A stretch of 64,000 nucleotides of DNA from Erodium maritimum (lineage: Eukaryota > Streptophyta > Magnoliopsida > Geraniales > Geraniaceae). The stretch spans positions 30,277,825 to 30,341,824 of the forward strand of contig OY997591.1 in the NCBI GenBank assembly GCA_963921825.1, written 5' to 3'. Under the pieces are notes generated by a model. The model worked only from the letters and a program-made list of their open reading frames with translations. It was not told the DNA's origin and searched no databases. Position 1 is the first letter of the stretch, and each line of letters begins with the position of its first letter. A program made the translations under genes and the position numbers. Below, one piece after another: positions 22,658 to 34,026 of this stretch.

Positions 22658-22999
22658 TGAAATTCTGATTGTGCGATACTACTAAGAAAGATGTCACTTG
22701 GAATGTTACCTCATGTAATCATACATCTTTTCTTTAGTAGTTTCATGGACGATTATCTAACATGAATGCTTAATTGTATGATGATGATGAGATGTCAAAC
22801 TTGATGTTATGACTTGTTTGTTGAAATCTCATTATTTGAAGTATGAATAGTACAATTAAGCATAAAGAAATCAAACACACAAAGACAGAGAATTGTTTAC
22901 CCAGTTCGGTACTTCATACCTACATCTAGGGGCACTTTACTAGTGGAAAGGTTTTCACTATAATGTAATCAATGCGCATACAAGTTCTCAGATCATCTA
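22658..22999 (-). repeat. copia-B right LTR, first segment
   Basis: Starts TGAAATTCTGAT, directly after the primer-site complement, and ends at ATCTA (22995-22999), the left target duplication of LTR-3. It continues at 35409. Confidence 0.85.
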
Positions 23000-23899
23000 T
23001 GTAATAACCACTCCCGGTCAATGCCAGTCAAACCTGCGAAAACAGGAAAATTTAAAAAATTTAAGACAGACACTTAATTGAACCTAAAATTGACCCCGAG
23101 GGTCATACCGGACTTAAGTTGACCCCGATATCGACCAAAGTGAGTTCCGGGGGACTCAGGGAACCTTTCTGACCAATTTGGGAAATGTTGACTTTTCGCT
23201 GGAAAAGTCAACCGAGCGACGTTTTGGTCCATTCGAGGACCGTTTCGGATCCAAAAAGCTTAGCCGTTGTCGCAGCGGTCTTAGTTGAGCCGTTTCCTTG
23301 TAGCCCGTCAAGTTTCGTAATTTCTTGAAAAAAGTGCCTGTTCGGGGCCCGAAACGTCCGAATTTCGCGAAGCTGATTGGAAAATATCTAGGAGATATTT
23401 TCCAAAAAGGTGTGGGACCCACTTGCCACTTGTCAAGCAAGTGGTGGTGTTAGGTTTTGGTCAAGACAAGGAAGACACACCTACAGGTGTGTTCGGCCAA
23501 GGCTTTTAGAAAGAGAAAAGAAAATAGAAAAAAGAGAAGAGAGTTTAGAGAGAGAAGGAAAAGGAGAAAAAGGGAGAAAAGAGAAGAGGTGTTAGGGTTT
23601 TGCCACTATTAACGAGCATCAAACCATTGGATCATCTCAGCGTTCCAAGAATCGAACTCCCATCGACATTCTCTACGGTGAGCACCTAATCGATCTTCGT
23701 TTTGCTTAATTTTGAAAGTTAGGGTTTGAGTAACTCTAGTATTTTAGGGTTGTATTGAGGATTGGGGATCGTTGGATACGTTTTGGAGACATTTTGGAGT
23801 GAAGAGGGACGTTTTCCGATGACTGGGAGCTCGGGGGGAGCTCCGGCCACCATGTAGGGTGGCCGGCCGGCCATGGGGTGGCTGGCCGGAGCTAGGGCC

Positions 23900-25575
23900 T
23901 GTTGGGTCTCGATGGAGGGTATGAACACATACTTGCAGCGGAAATAACTCGAGACCATGTCATAGAACACTACCAAATATTAGATACACAAGAGAATAAA
24001 CAATATGGATGTTTCCTTACCAACTAGTTCAAGAAAAGGAAGAGAACACCAAAGAAACGATGATCGGCTTGAGTCTCCAAGACGCCTACGTATCCAATTG
24101 GAATCAAAGCCACGTAGTTCTTCTTTAGATGACTCAAGAACACAACAAGAGGGGGGAAAAGTGCCAAACTCGAAATTGTAGTGTGAGAGGGAGAGAAGTT
24201 GTGTTTCTATTCTTGTCTTGTGATTTGTTGTAGGAAAAAGATGACTTAAACCATCAACAACCATCAAGGACAAGTAAGGTGTGAAGCATGGTGTGAAGTA
24301 AGACAAGCATGGTGCTAAGTATGGCAAGACAAGATGGGTTAGGTGGTGAATCACCAACACCTTAATCCTTGTCTTGCTTACTTAGTACTAATTAATCAAG
24401 ACTTGATTAATTAGTTCCATGGGCCTTGGTTGCATGGGCCTTTCATGGGCCTCTTGGAACATGGCCCATGGCCATTCCCAACGAGGTCCCGTGACGTGCT
24501 CATCGCCTCCAAGCCTTCCATACCGGAAATGTCCAACATTATCCAACGCGATCAATCCCAAGACTCCAAGCCTTGTCTTGATCCGTAATGTCCTATTCAC
24601 TTACGGGCACATGACCCAAAACCCAGTTTTGGTCATGTCCCGAGACAACTCTCTTTTGGCCATTCTCCATAAATGTGTCAATGAGTTTCATCCTTCGGTG
24701 TGACCCTTAGGTCTATGCATGTCGATAGATCAACGTAAAATCCCATTTTACTTGATCCTATATAAGTGGCAACTAACGAGACTTTAGTATTGCCTGACAC
24801 TACATAGCGAATCGAACCAATCGATTCTAACCTTTCCGTCGTCCCTGTCATTATCCTTTTATCTCCGATATCCTGATTGAGATAAGGCATAGAGCCGTCA
24901 TCCTTATTATTCTCAATCACTGTTCCTTGATATGTGAGATGACTGAATATATGATACCTAGTATCATGTGCATGACCATGCTATTCTTTCAGTCACTCTC
25001 GATCAAGCGGCCGAGAACCGATATCTTTCCCATACCTCAGTATGAGGGATAAATCCCTTAGCCGTCTTTCGTGTCACTCATGCAACCCGTCCCCAAGCCA
25101 ATCCTGGCCGTTATGGAAGCCCTGTTACGGACAACGTTAGGCTTAGGTCAAACTTAGTTGTTGACTGCATAGCGATCACAAAGACTCCTTGGTCTAAGGA
25201 TACATGACAAGCTACGACACTGAATATGTTAATGACTCAATCTATGGCACATATTCAGGGCGGGTCGTCCAATATCATGTCCCACATGATATCTATGATC
25301 AGACTCCGGAATCCCATTCCAATGACTAACAGAACGTAAGCCATGAAGAGCCATCTTTCATACTAGTCGCTTCTAGTGAAGCTTTATTGACTAGGGACCC
25401 ATCGAGTGTGATCCATCTCGATCTATGGTTCTATTCGCATGGTGGGCATAGATCAGAAATCACATCGATATATTACTCCAACACATAAGTAATAGAAAGC
25501 CGCTTTAATCTTATTGCTAATGATGATATATACATTTGGAAATTTATGATTGAACTACGGGCACTAAGACTAACA
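23900..25575 (-). repeat. copia-A LTR, left copy (1676 bp)
   Basis: TGTTGGGTC..GACTAACA. Followed by ATCTCCCACTTGCCCTA, the complement of a polypurine tract (TAGGGCAAGTGGGAGAT), which makes this the element's 3' LTR. Contains the 29-bp near-palindrome at 24387-24415 and a cluster of TGGGCC/GGCCCA motifs at 24418-24470. Confidence 0.93.
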
Positions 25576-25589
25576 ATCTCCCACTTGCC

Positions 25590-28081
25590 CTAGTTCCAAT
25601 CTAAACTCCAATCTATTCCCATTGACCTTACATGCCTCTCATGTTTAGGCAACGATAGTGCCTTAGTCAACGGGTCGGCTATGTTATCATCAGTTGCAAT
25701 ATAGGTGATCTTCACATCGCCTCGGTTCAGTATCTCTCTGATGAGGTGATATCGCCGCAGTACATGTTTGGATTTGTTATGCGATCTGGGCTCTTTAGCT
25801 TGCGCAATAGCCCCTGTGTTGTCGCAAAATAGGTTCACCGGGCTGGATGGGTTTTTGATTACACCCAACCCTGCCGTGAACTTCCTAATCCACACAGCCT
25901 CCTTGGCCGCCTCTGCAGCCGCTATGTACTCGGCCTCTGTCGTGGAGTCAGCGACGGTGTCTTGCTTCACGCTCTTCCAGCTGAAAGCTCCGCCATTCAG
26001 CGTGAACACATATCCTGACTGACTTCTAAAGTCATCTGGATCTGTCTGGAAACTAGCGTCTACATATCCATTAACAACTAGTTCAGAATCATCTTTTCCC
26101 CCGTACACTAGAAACACGTCCTTAGTTCTTCTCAAATATTTGAGAATCGCTTTGACCGCTATCCAGTGTTCCTCACCAGGGTTAGACTGATGTCTGCTGG
26201 TACAACTCAAGGCATATGAGACATCCGGTCTCGTGCATATCATGGAATACATGATCGATCCTACCGCCGAAGCGTATGGGATTCGCATCATTCTTTTCAG
26301 CTCATCAGGTGTCTTAGGACACTGAGTCTTGCTGAGATGAACGCCATGACGTGCGGGTAAGAGTCCTTTCTTGGAATCAAGCATTGAGAACCTACTCAAT
26401 ACTTTGTTCACATAGGTGCTTTGACTTAAACCCAAGACCCTCTTGGTGCGATCTCTATATATCTTAATCCCTAAGATATAAGCAGTATCGCCTAAGTCCT
26501 TCATTGAGAAACACTTCCCTAACCAAGCTTTAGTCTCGTGCAAGGTTGGGATGTCGTTTCCAATGAGTAGTATGTCATCGACATACAACACCAGAAAGGT
26601 AATCATACCCCCATTTGCCTTCTTGTAAACGCAAGGTTCATCTTCATTCTTGATAAAGCCAAATCCAATTACAGCTTCATCAAAACGAAGGTTCCAACTC
26701 CGAGAAGCTTGTTTCAATCCATAAATGGATTTCAACAACTTACAAATCTTTCCCTTATTCTTCGGATCGACAAAACCTTCGGGTTGAGACATATAAACGT
26801 CCTCCGACAAATTTCCGTTTAGGAAAGCAGTTTTGACATCCATTAGCCATATCTCGTAATCGTGATATGCAGCTATGGCAAGAAGAATTCGGATAGATTT
26901 GACCATAGCCACTGGGGAAAAGGTTTCCTCATAGTCAATCCCTTGGATCTGCCTATAACCTTTCGCCACCAGTCGGGCTTTGTAGGTCTGAGGGTTGCCT
27001 TCCATGTCCATCTTCACCTTGAAGATCCATTTGCATCCGATGGTTCTTACACCACCGATGGGATCAAACAGTTCCCAGACTTGGTTGTCCGACATGGATT
27101 GCATTTCCTCCCTCATGGCTCCCAGCCATAACTCAGAGTCGGGTCCGTCCACAGCTTCCTGAAATGTAGCTGGATCATCGTGATCCACCACAAGCTCACC
27201 GTCACCTCCAGACACAAAGTAACCATATCTCGGAGGTGGACGACTAACCCTTTCAGATCGCCTTGGACCTTCTGGAATTGTTGCAGGAACTGGTCCTTGC
27301 TCTACGACCATCTCAGGCTCTTCTACAGGGTTGTCCAGTGGATCAGTTGGATCTGTACCACCCTGAATTTCTTCTAGATGTATAGCCCTCCCACTGACGT
27401 CTTTGGAAATAAACTCCCTTTCCATAAAGACCCCACCCCGAGCGACGAACACCGTGTTCTCGTTGTGTTTGTAGAAGTAGTACCCCATTGTTTCTTTGGG
27501 ATACCTAACGAAGGTGCATTTATCAGATCTTGCTTCGAGCTTAGTCGGAACTAAACGTTTCACATAAGCCTCGCAACCCCAAATCTTCAGGAAGGACAAA
27601 ACGGGCTTTCTCCCGCGCCATTTCTCAAATGGTGTCCCTTCCACAGCCTTCGTCGGAGCCCGATTCAAAATGAATGCGGCCGTCTCCAGAGCATAACCCC
27701 AGAAAGAGATTGGGAGATCAGTCCCACTAATCATGGACCAGACCATATCCAATAAAGTCCGATTTCTCCGTTCGGACACACCATTCAATTGTGGTGTTCC
27801 GGGAGGAGTCCATTCCGAAAGGATCCCACTTTCTGCTAGATGATCTAAAAACTTTGTGGTCAAGTATTCTCCACCTCGATCTGATCGAAGTGCTTTAATA
27901 CTTTTCCCGAGCTGGTTTTCTACTTCAGTCTTAAACTCTTTGAATTTATCAAAAGCTTCAGACTTATGTCTCATCAAATAGACATAACCATATCTACTGA
28001 AGTCGTCAGTAAATGTGATAAAGTAGCTAAAACCCCTCCTGGCAAGTGTGCTCATTGGTCCACACACATCCGAGTGTATTA
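25590..28081 (-). pseudogene. copia-A pol: integrase, reverse transcriptase, RNase H (825-aa open part)
   Basis: The open frame from 28067 down to 25590 encodes 825 residues. Order: integrase core (FTDDFSRYGYVYLM, LRSDRGGEYL, GVSERRNRT give the D-D-E residues, roughly residues 15-115), a linker, RVT_2 reverse transcriptase from about residue 325 (CKWIFKVKMD, MDVKTAFLNG, GLKQASRSW, catalytic LYVDDIL), and RNase H from about residue 665 (VDASF, DSTTEAEYIAAAEA, ending NIADPLTKAL). Domain order IN-RT-RH identifies Ty1/copia. This 825-aa frame has no internal stop but is out of frame with the protease frame upstream; a one-base loss in a G run near 28078-28082 explains the shift. Such a pol makes and integrates element cDNA in virus-like particles. 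Confidence 0.92.
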
Positions 28082-28786
28082 CCCCAATAAGTCACCCGCC
28101 CTTTCACCGCGACCGATGAAGGGCGCTTTAGTCAGTTTTCCCATCAAACAAGATTCACATCTATCAATCGAATGAAATTCGAATGGACTAAGAAGTCCAC
28201 ACTTGTGAAGTGTTGATATGCGTTTCTCGTTTATGTGGCCTAAACGACAATGCCATAAAAGAGTTTGGTCTAAATCATTGGACTTAGACCTCTTGGTATT
28301 TACATTATATATAGAGCTTGAGGCATTGTTATCCATATCCAATATGTACAATCCTCCAACCATTTTGGCGCTAGCATAAAATATATCATTGCATAAAATA
28401 TTGAAAATCTCATTTCCAACATCAAAATTGTATCCTTCCTTGTTCAACAAAGAAATAGATACAATATTCCTACTGAAAGTAGGTACACAATATACATTGT
28501 TCAAAACAAAAACTAGCCCACTTGGCAAAAGAAGACTTATGGATCCTACAGCAGTCGCCACAACTCTAGTCTTGTTGCCCACTCTGAGGTCCACCTCGTC
28601 CTTCTTCAAGCTTCTCCTACCTTCCAGCCACTGCACATTAGTACAAATGTGAGATTCAGCCCCGGTATCCAATACCCATGAATCTTTGGAAGTAGTGAGA
28701 TTTAGCTCTATAAAGAAAATACCTGATGAAGGCACAGTCCCACCGCCCTTCTTCAGATCATCCAGAAACTTCCTGCAATCTTTCTT
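28079..28786 (-). pseudogene. copia-A protease and GAG-pre-integrase region
   Basis: Reads from just after the gag stop: KKDCRKFLDDLKKGGG completes the zinc knuckle, then WVLDTGAESHICTN is the aspartic protease active site (DTGA) with YCVPTFSRNIVSISLL downstream. LWHCRLGHINEKRI and RCESCLMGKLTKAPF are the H-H-C-C zinc-binding module preceding the integrase. It is in the same frame as gag, separated by one stop, and is ended by the frameshift at about 28080. The protease would cut the gag-pol polyprotein. Otherwise it looks intact. Confidence 0.88.
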
Positions 28787-29614
28787 CTAGTGACCAGGCT
28801 GTTGACAGTAGAAGCAGACATTCTCGACATCCTTCCCCTTCCTTGAGGACTCCCCGGTCCTAGGAGGGTTAGGACGCTTCGGATGCCTCATCTTTCCTGC
28901 CAAGTGCATAGGGGCCTTGCCCTTACCACTAACAGTTCCCTTATTCTTGAAACTGTTTCCCTGTCTGACCATCAGAACATCCTTGGATCCCTGATCCTTG
29001 ACGTTCTTTTCAGCAGTTACCAACATTCCATGCAACTCTGAAATGGTCTTGTCCATATCGTGCATATGATAGTTCATGACGAATGTAGCATATGAACGAG
29101 GAAGGGAACGCAGAACCACATCCGCTGCCATCTCGTTCTCTATCTTAAGACCCAGTCGATTAAGATGTTTGAGATGCCCCTTCATCTTTAGGACATGAGG
29201 ACCCACGGAGACTCCTGCTGACATTTTGCAGGAGAGAAGTTCATTAAGGACATTGTATCTCACGATACGTGCCCTTTCCTTGAACATACCCTTTATGATC
29301 CCCATCATAGTATAGGGGTCATCAGAGTACTCCATGAACTGGTCTTGGAGATCAGACTCCATGCAGCCCAGCATAATACATGCCACATCTATAGAATCGC
29401 TAAGGTGCTTTTGGTATGCATCCTTAACGGCCCTAATGGCATTATTAGCTGGCTCCTCAGGGATAGCCTGGTCTAGGACATATTCTTTGCGCTCGAATTT
29501 GAGGACTATCCTCAAGTTTCTGTCCCAGTCCAAGTAGTTTGTCCCACTTAGCTTGATCCTATCAAGAATGGTTTTTAGTGACAAACTACTATTGTTCGCT
29601 GAAGTACTTGCCAT
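28787..29614 (-). CDS. copia-A gag (275 aa, ends in the zinc knuckle)
   Basis: Starts MASTSANNSSLSLKT; then SGTNYLDWDRNLRIVLKF and KGHLKHLNRLGL mark a UBN2-type copia gag. Residues 240-275 are basic and end VCFYCQQPGH, the first three ligands of a C-X2-C-X4-H-X4-C knuckle. A TAG stop (28787-28789) falls directly after the His; the fourth ligand Cys lies in the same frame downstream (KKDC). In related elements gag and pol form one frame, so this is probably a nonsense mutation, though a readthrough stop cannot be excluded from sequence alone. The start is the first ATG of the frame, about 1.5 kb from the primer site. Confidence 0.85.
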   Translation of the reverse strand: MASTSANNSSLSLKTILDRIKLSGTNYLDWDRNLRIVLKFERKEYVLDQAIPEEPANNAIRAVKDAYQKHLSDSIDVACIMLGCMESDLQDQFMEYSDDPYTMMGIIKGMFKERARIVRYNVLNELLSCKMSAGVSVGPHVLKMKGHLKHLNRLGLKIENEMAADVVLRSLPRSYATFVMNYHMHDMDKTISELHGMLVTAEKNVKDQGSKDVLMVRQGNSFKNKGTVSGKGKAPMHLAGKMRHPKRPNPPRTGESSRKGKDVENVCFYCQQPGH

Positions 29615-31162
29615 TTGATCTACACGACAAACAAAATATAATCAGTAAACTGAATAAATTTTATGAAGATCAAGTTCAAACACCAACCAATTGATTCTAA
29701 ACCTTTAGAACCTAAAACCAAGATCCTTGATTCACCCGATTAAGCTGAACTAATGCTCACCAGTTAATCGAGCTATGTAGGTAGGACTCCATCCAATCAC
29801 ATCCAATGTGACTCTTGGCTAGGGTATGTACTCATGTACACGGCTTACCCTATCTAATACCCTAGCTCAACCTCAGGCTGAGAATCGTAGTCGGGTCCAC
29901 CAATTTTCAACTATGGCCCGTCACTATGTGGGTGCTCCGCTAATGCGCACGACACCTACACATGTCGTCCAAACCTACTACCCCGCTTTCCCATGGATGC
30001 TCCGCTAATGCGCACGACACCCATAGGACGGGGAGGTAGTAAGGTGTTGATAATTGGGAGGTATCGGACATGACCCGTTTTTACTTGTCCGGTTGTGTTT
30101 TAAACTTTTGGCACATCCTAGATGCGATGAGCACATCAACTACATTCCAAATGTAATGATGCCTCCAATTACATCCAATGTAATTCTTCCTTCGAACCCA
30201 TCAACTACATCCAATGTAATGACGATTCTAAGGGCTCACAGACAATGATTAAAACCAATTTTATCTTTGCATGTGAGGTGATATGCTCGGTAAATTAAGT
30301 TAAGCATGCAATTCTAAAACACATAGAAATGATCATGCAAAAACTAAACCAAGCATAAAGCGTTAAATATGTACATAATAGCCCACTAAACTAACTCACA
30401 CTAGCTTCTTGAGCTCCACCGACTCCAAGCCGATGTCAAAACCCGAGAAGCCACCAAATGACCTTTTCGCCCTTTCTTCGTCTTGAGTAAAATATTACAA
30501 TTTAATACACGACTCGCAGGTCGGGAATTAATAAATATTACAAATAAGTGGTACGACGACCACACCTCGAAAAAATAATTACACGCTAACTCTAACGGCT
30601 CGCAGGCCGTGAAAAGCGATAAATAATTAAATCAAACTCGGGGCTATTATGTACACCATGCCAACATCACATCACACATCGTGTTATCAAACAAGCATGT
30701 TATCAAACATCATGTGATTTTCCGGTTTTAATTAATTGCCAAGTTTCGAAAATTTTTGATACTCGGTTTATCGAAACCGTTCAAAATTGAAACTTTTGAA
30801 CATTTGATTTTTGAGTTCATCAAGACGGTTCCAAACTCGTCATGACTAACAAAACGGTTTAGCTCGGCATATTGACCATCCAATGGTCATGCTTGGCCTA
30901 GCTCCGTCCAACGGAGCCCCGTTCGGTCCCGGTTTCGGCTCCCCGAGAGTCCCGCTCCCGAGACCCGAAAAATCAAATTTTTTTCAAAAATTCCAGATTT
31001 GATAAACTTTTCAAAAAATCATTTTTCATGCATTAAACCCATAAACAAGAATTTAAAACATGTTATCAAACAATTTAGCAAATTAACATGCAAAACCGAA
31101 ACTAGCAAGCAAAACCGAAAGTTCTCTTGTGAATCCCGAAGGTAGCACGGCTCTGATACCAC
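29615..31162 (-). other. copia-A untranslated leader and primer binding site
   Basis: 1.55-kb non-coding stretch between the 5' LTR (31163) and gag. The primer-site complement GCTCTGATACCA lies at 31150-31161, so element sense reads TGGTATCAGAGC, complementary to initiator tRNA-Met. Short internal repeats are visible: GCTCCGCTAATGCGCACGAC twice (29934-29953 and 29999-30018) and several ATCCAATGTAAT copies (30170-30225). The segment 30420-31160 is the part retained in the deletion derivative at about 14790-15496. Confidence 0.8.
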
Positions 31163-32838
31163 TTTTGGGTCTCGATGGAGGGTATGAACACATACTTGCA
31201 GCGGAAATAACTCGAGACCATGTCATAGAACACTACCAAATATTAGATACACAAGAGAATAAACAATATGGATGTTTCCTTACCAACTAGTTCAAGAAAA
31301 GGAAGAGAACACCAAAGAAACGATGATCGGATTGAGTCTCCAAGACGCCCACGTATCCAATTGGAATCAAAGCCACGTAGTTCTTCTTTAGATGACTCAA
31401 GAACACAACAAGAGGGGGGAAAAGTGCCAAACTCGAAATTGTAGTGTGAGAGGGAGAGAAGTTGTGTTTCTATTCTTGTCTTGTGATTTGTTGTAGGAAA
31501 AAGATGACTTAAACCATCAACAACCATCAAGGACAAGTAAGGTGTGAAGCATGGTGTGAAGTAAGACAAGCATGGTGCTAAGTATGGCAAGACAAGATGG
31601 GTTAGGTGGTGAATCACCAACACCTTAATCCTTGTCTTGCTTACTTAGTACTAATTAATCAAGACTTGATTAATTAGTTCCATGGGCCTTGGTTGCATGG
31701 GCCTTTCATGGGCCTCTTGGAACATGGCCCATGGCCATTCCCAACGAGGTCCCGTGACGTGCTCATCGCCTCCAAGCCTTCCATACCGGAAATGTCCAAC
31801 ATTATCCAACGCGATCAATCCCAAGACTCCAAGCCTTGTCTTGATCCGTAATGTCCTATTCACTTACGGGCACATGACCCAAAACCCAGTTTTGGTCATG
31901 TCCCGAGACAACTCTCTTTTGGCCATTCTCCATAAATGTGTCAATGAGTTTCATCCTTCGGTGTGACCCTTAGGTCTATGCATGTCGATAGATCAACGTA
32001 AAATCCCATTTTACTTGATCCTATATAAGTGGCAACTAACGAGACTTTAGTATTGCCTGACACTACATAGCGAATCGAACCAATCGATTCTAACCTTTCC
32101 GTCGTCCCTGTCATTATCCTTTTATCTCCGATATCCTGATTGAGATAAGGCATAGAGCCGTCATCCTTATTATTCTCAATCACTGTTCCTTGATATGTGA
32201 GATGACTGAATATATGATACCTAGTATCATGTGCATGGCCATGCTATTCTTTCAGTCACTCTCGATCAAGCGGCCGAGAACCGATATCTTTCCCATACCT
32301 CAGTATGAGGGATAAATCCCTTAGCCGTCTTTCGTGTCACTCATGCAACCCGTCCCCAAGCCAATCCTGGCCGTTATGGAAGCCCTGTTACGGACAACGT
32401 TAGGCTTAGGTCAAACTTAGTTGTTGACTGCATAGCGATCACAAAGACTCCTTGGTCTAAGGATACATGACAAGCTACGACACTGAATATGTTAATGACT
32501 CAATCTATGGCACATATTCAGGGCGGGTCGTCCAATATCATGTCCCACATGATATCTATGATCAGACTCCGGAATCCCATTCCAATGACTAACAGAACGT
32601 AAGCCATGAAGAGCCATCTTTCATACTAGTCGCTTCTAGTGAAGCTTTATTGACTAGGGACCCATCGAGTGTGATCCATCTCGATCTATGGTTCTATTCG
32701 CATGGTGGGCATATATCAGAAATCACATCGATATATTACTCCAACACATAAGTAATAGAAAGCCGCTTTAATCTTATTGCTAATGATGATATATACATTT
32801 GGACATTTATGATTGAACTACGGGCACTAAGTCTAACA
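31163..32838 (-). repeat. copia-A LTR, middle copy shared by both units (1676 bp)
   Basis: Same length as the left LTR. Its first bases read TTTTGGGTC instead of TGTTGGGTC, so the terminal TG is mutated. Other differences seen against the left copy include a C/A and a T/C near 31330-31350, A/G near 32236 and A/T at the GACTAACA terminus. It acts as 5' LTR for the left unit and 3' LTR for the truncated right unit. Confidence 0.9.
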
Positions 32839-32852
32839 ATCTCCCACTTGCC

Positions 32853-34026
32853 CTAGTTCCAATCTAAACTCCAATCTATTCCCATTGACCTTACATGCCT
32901 CTCATGTTTAGGCAACGATAGTGCCTTAGTCAACGGGTCGGCTATGTTATCATCAGTTGCAATATAGGTGATCTTCACATCGCCTCGGTTCAGTATCTCT
33001 CTGATGAGGTGATATCGCCGCAGTACATGTTTGGATTTGTTATGCGATCTGGGCTCTTTAGCTTGCGCAATAGCCCCTGTGTTGTCGCAAAATAGGTTCA
33101 CCGGGCTGGATGGGTTTTTGATTACACCCAACCCTGCCGTGAACTTCCTAATCCACACAGCCTCCTTGGCCGCCTCTGCAGCCGCTATGTACTCGGCCTC
33201 TGTCGTGGAGTCAGCGACGGTGTCTTGCTTCACGTTCTTCCAGCTGAAAGCTCCGCCATTCAGCGTGAACACATATCCTGACTGACTTCTAAAGTCATCT
33301 GGATCTGTCTGGAAACTAGCGTCTACATATCCATTAACAACTAGTTCAGAATCATCTTTTCCCCCGTACACTAGAAACACGTCCTTAGTTCTTCTCAAAT
33401 ATTTGAGAATCGCTTTGACCGCTATCCAGTGTTCCTCACCAGGGTTAGACTGATGTCTGCTGGTACAACTCAAGGCATATGAGACATCCGGTCTCGTGCA
33501 TATCATGGAATACATGATCGATCCTACCGCCGAAGCGTATGGGATTCGCATCATTCTTTTCAGCTCATCAGGTGTCTTAGGACACTGAGTCTTGCTGAGA
33601 TGAACGCCATGACGTGCGGGTAAGAGTCCTTTCTTGGAATCAAGCATTGAGAACCTACTCAATACTTTGTTCACATAGGTGCTTTGACTTAAACCCAAGA
33701 CCCTCTTGGTGCGATCTCTATATATCTTAATCCCTAAGATATAAGCAGCATCGCCTAAGTCCTTCATTGAGAAACACTTCCCTAACCAAGCTTTAGTCTC
33801 GTGCAAGGTTGGGATGTCGTTTCCAATGAGTAGTATGTCATCGACATACAACACCAGAAAGGTAATCATACCCCCATTTGCCTTCTTGTAAACGCAAGGT
33901 TCATCTTCATTCTTGATAAAGCCAAATCCAATTACAGCTTCATCAAAACGAAGGTTCCAACTCCGAGAAGCTTGTTTCAATCCATAAATGGATTTCAACA
34001 ACTTACAAATCTTTCCCTTATTCTTC
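32853..34026 (-). pseudogene. copia-A second pol copy, truncated (RT end and RNase H)
   Basis: 389 codons identical to the C-terminal half of the first pol except two substitutions that I see (LGDTAYIL to LGDAAYIL, SWKSVKQ to SWKNVKQ). It contains LYVDDIL and the RNase H module. Integrase and the first half of RT are missing because the sequence stops at 34026 and continues as LTR-3. An in-frame Met created at the junction is fortuitous. Confidence 0.92.

Larger units (their letters stand above)
23900..34026 (-). mobile_element. copia-A tandem array (Angela-like): LTR-internal-LTR-truncated internal
   Basis: LTRs at 23900-25575 and 31163-32838 are both 1676 bp and differ at only a handful of positions. 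The internal region 25576-31162 carries pol, protease and gag in minus order plus leader and primer-site complement GCTCTGATACCA (31150-31161). After the second LTR the same internal sequence starts again and runs to 34026, exactly 7263 bp out of register with the first, then stops where LTR-3 resumes. So one and a part element share the middle LTR. The 5 bases left of the array (GGGCC) have no partner because the right end is deleted. LTR size and gag sequence suggest the Tork/Angela lineage. Confidence 0.88.
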
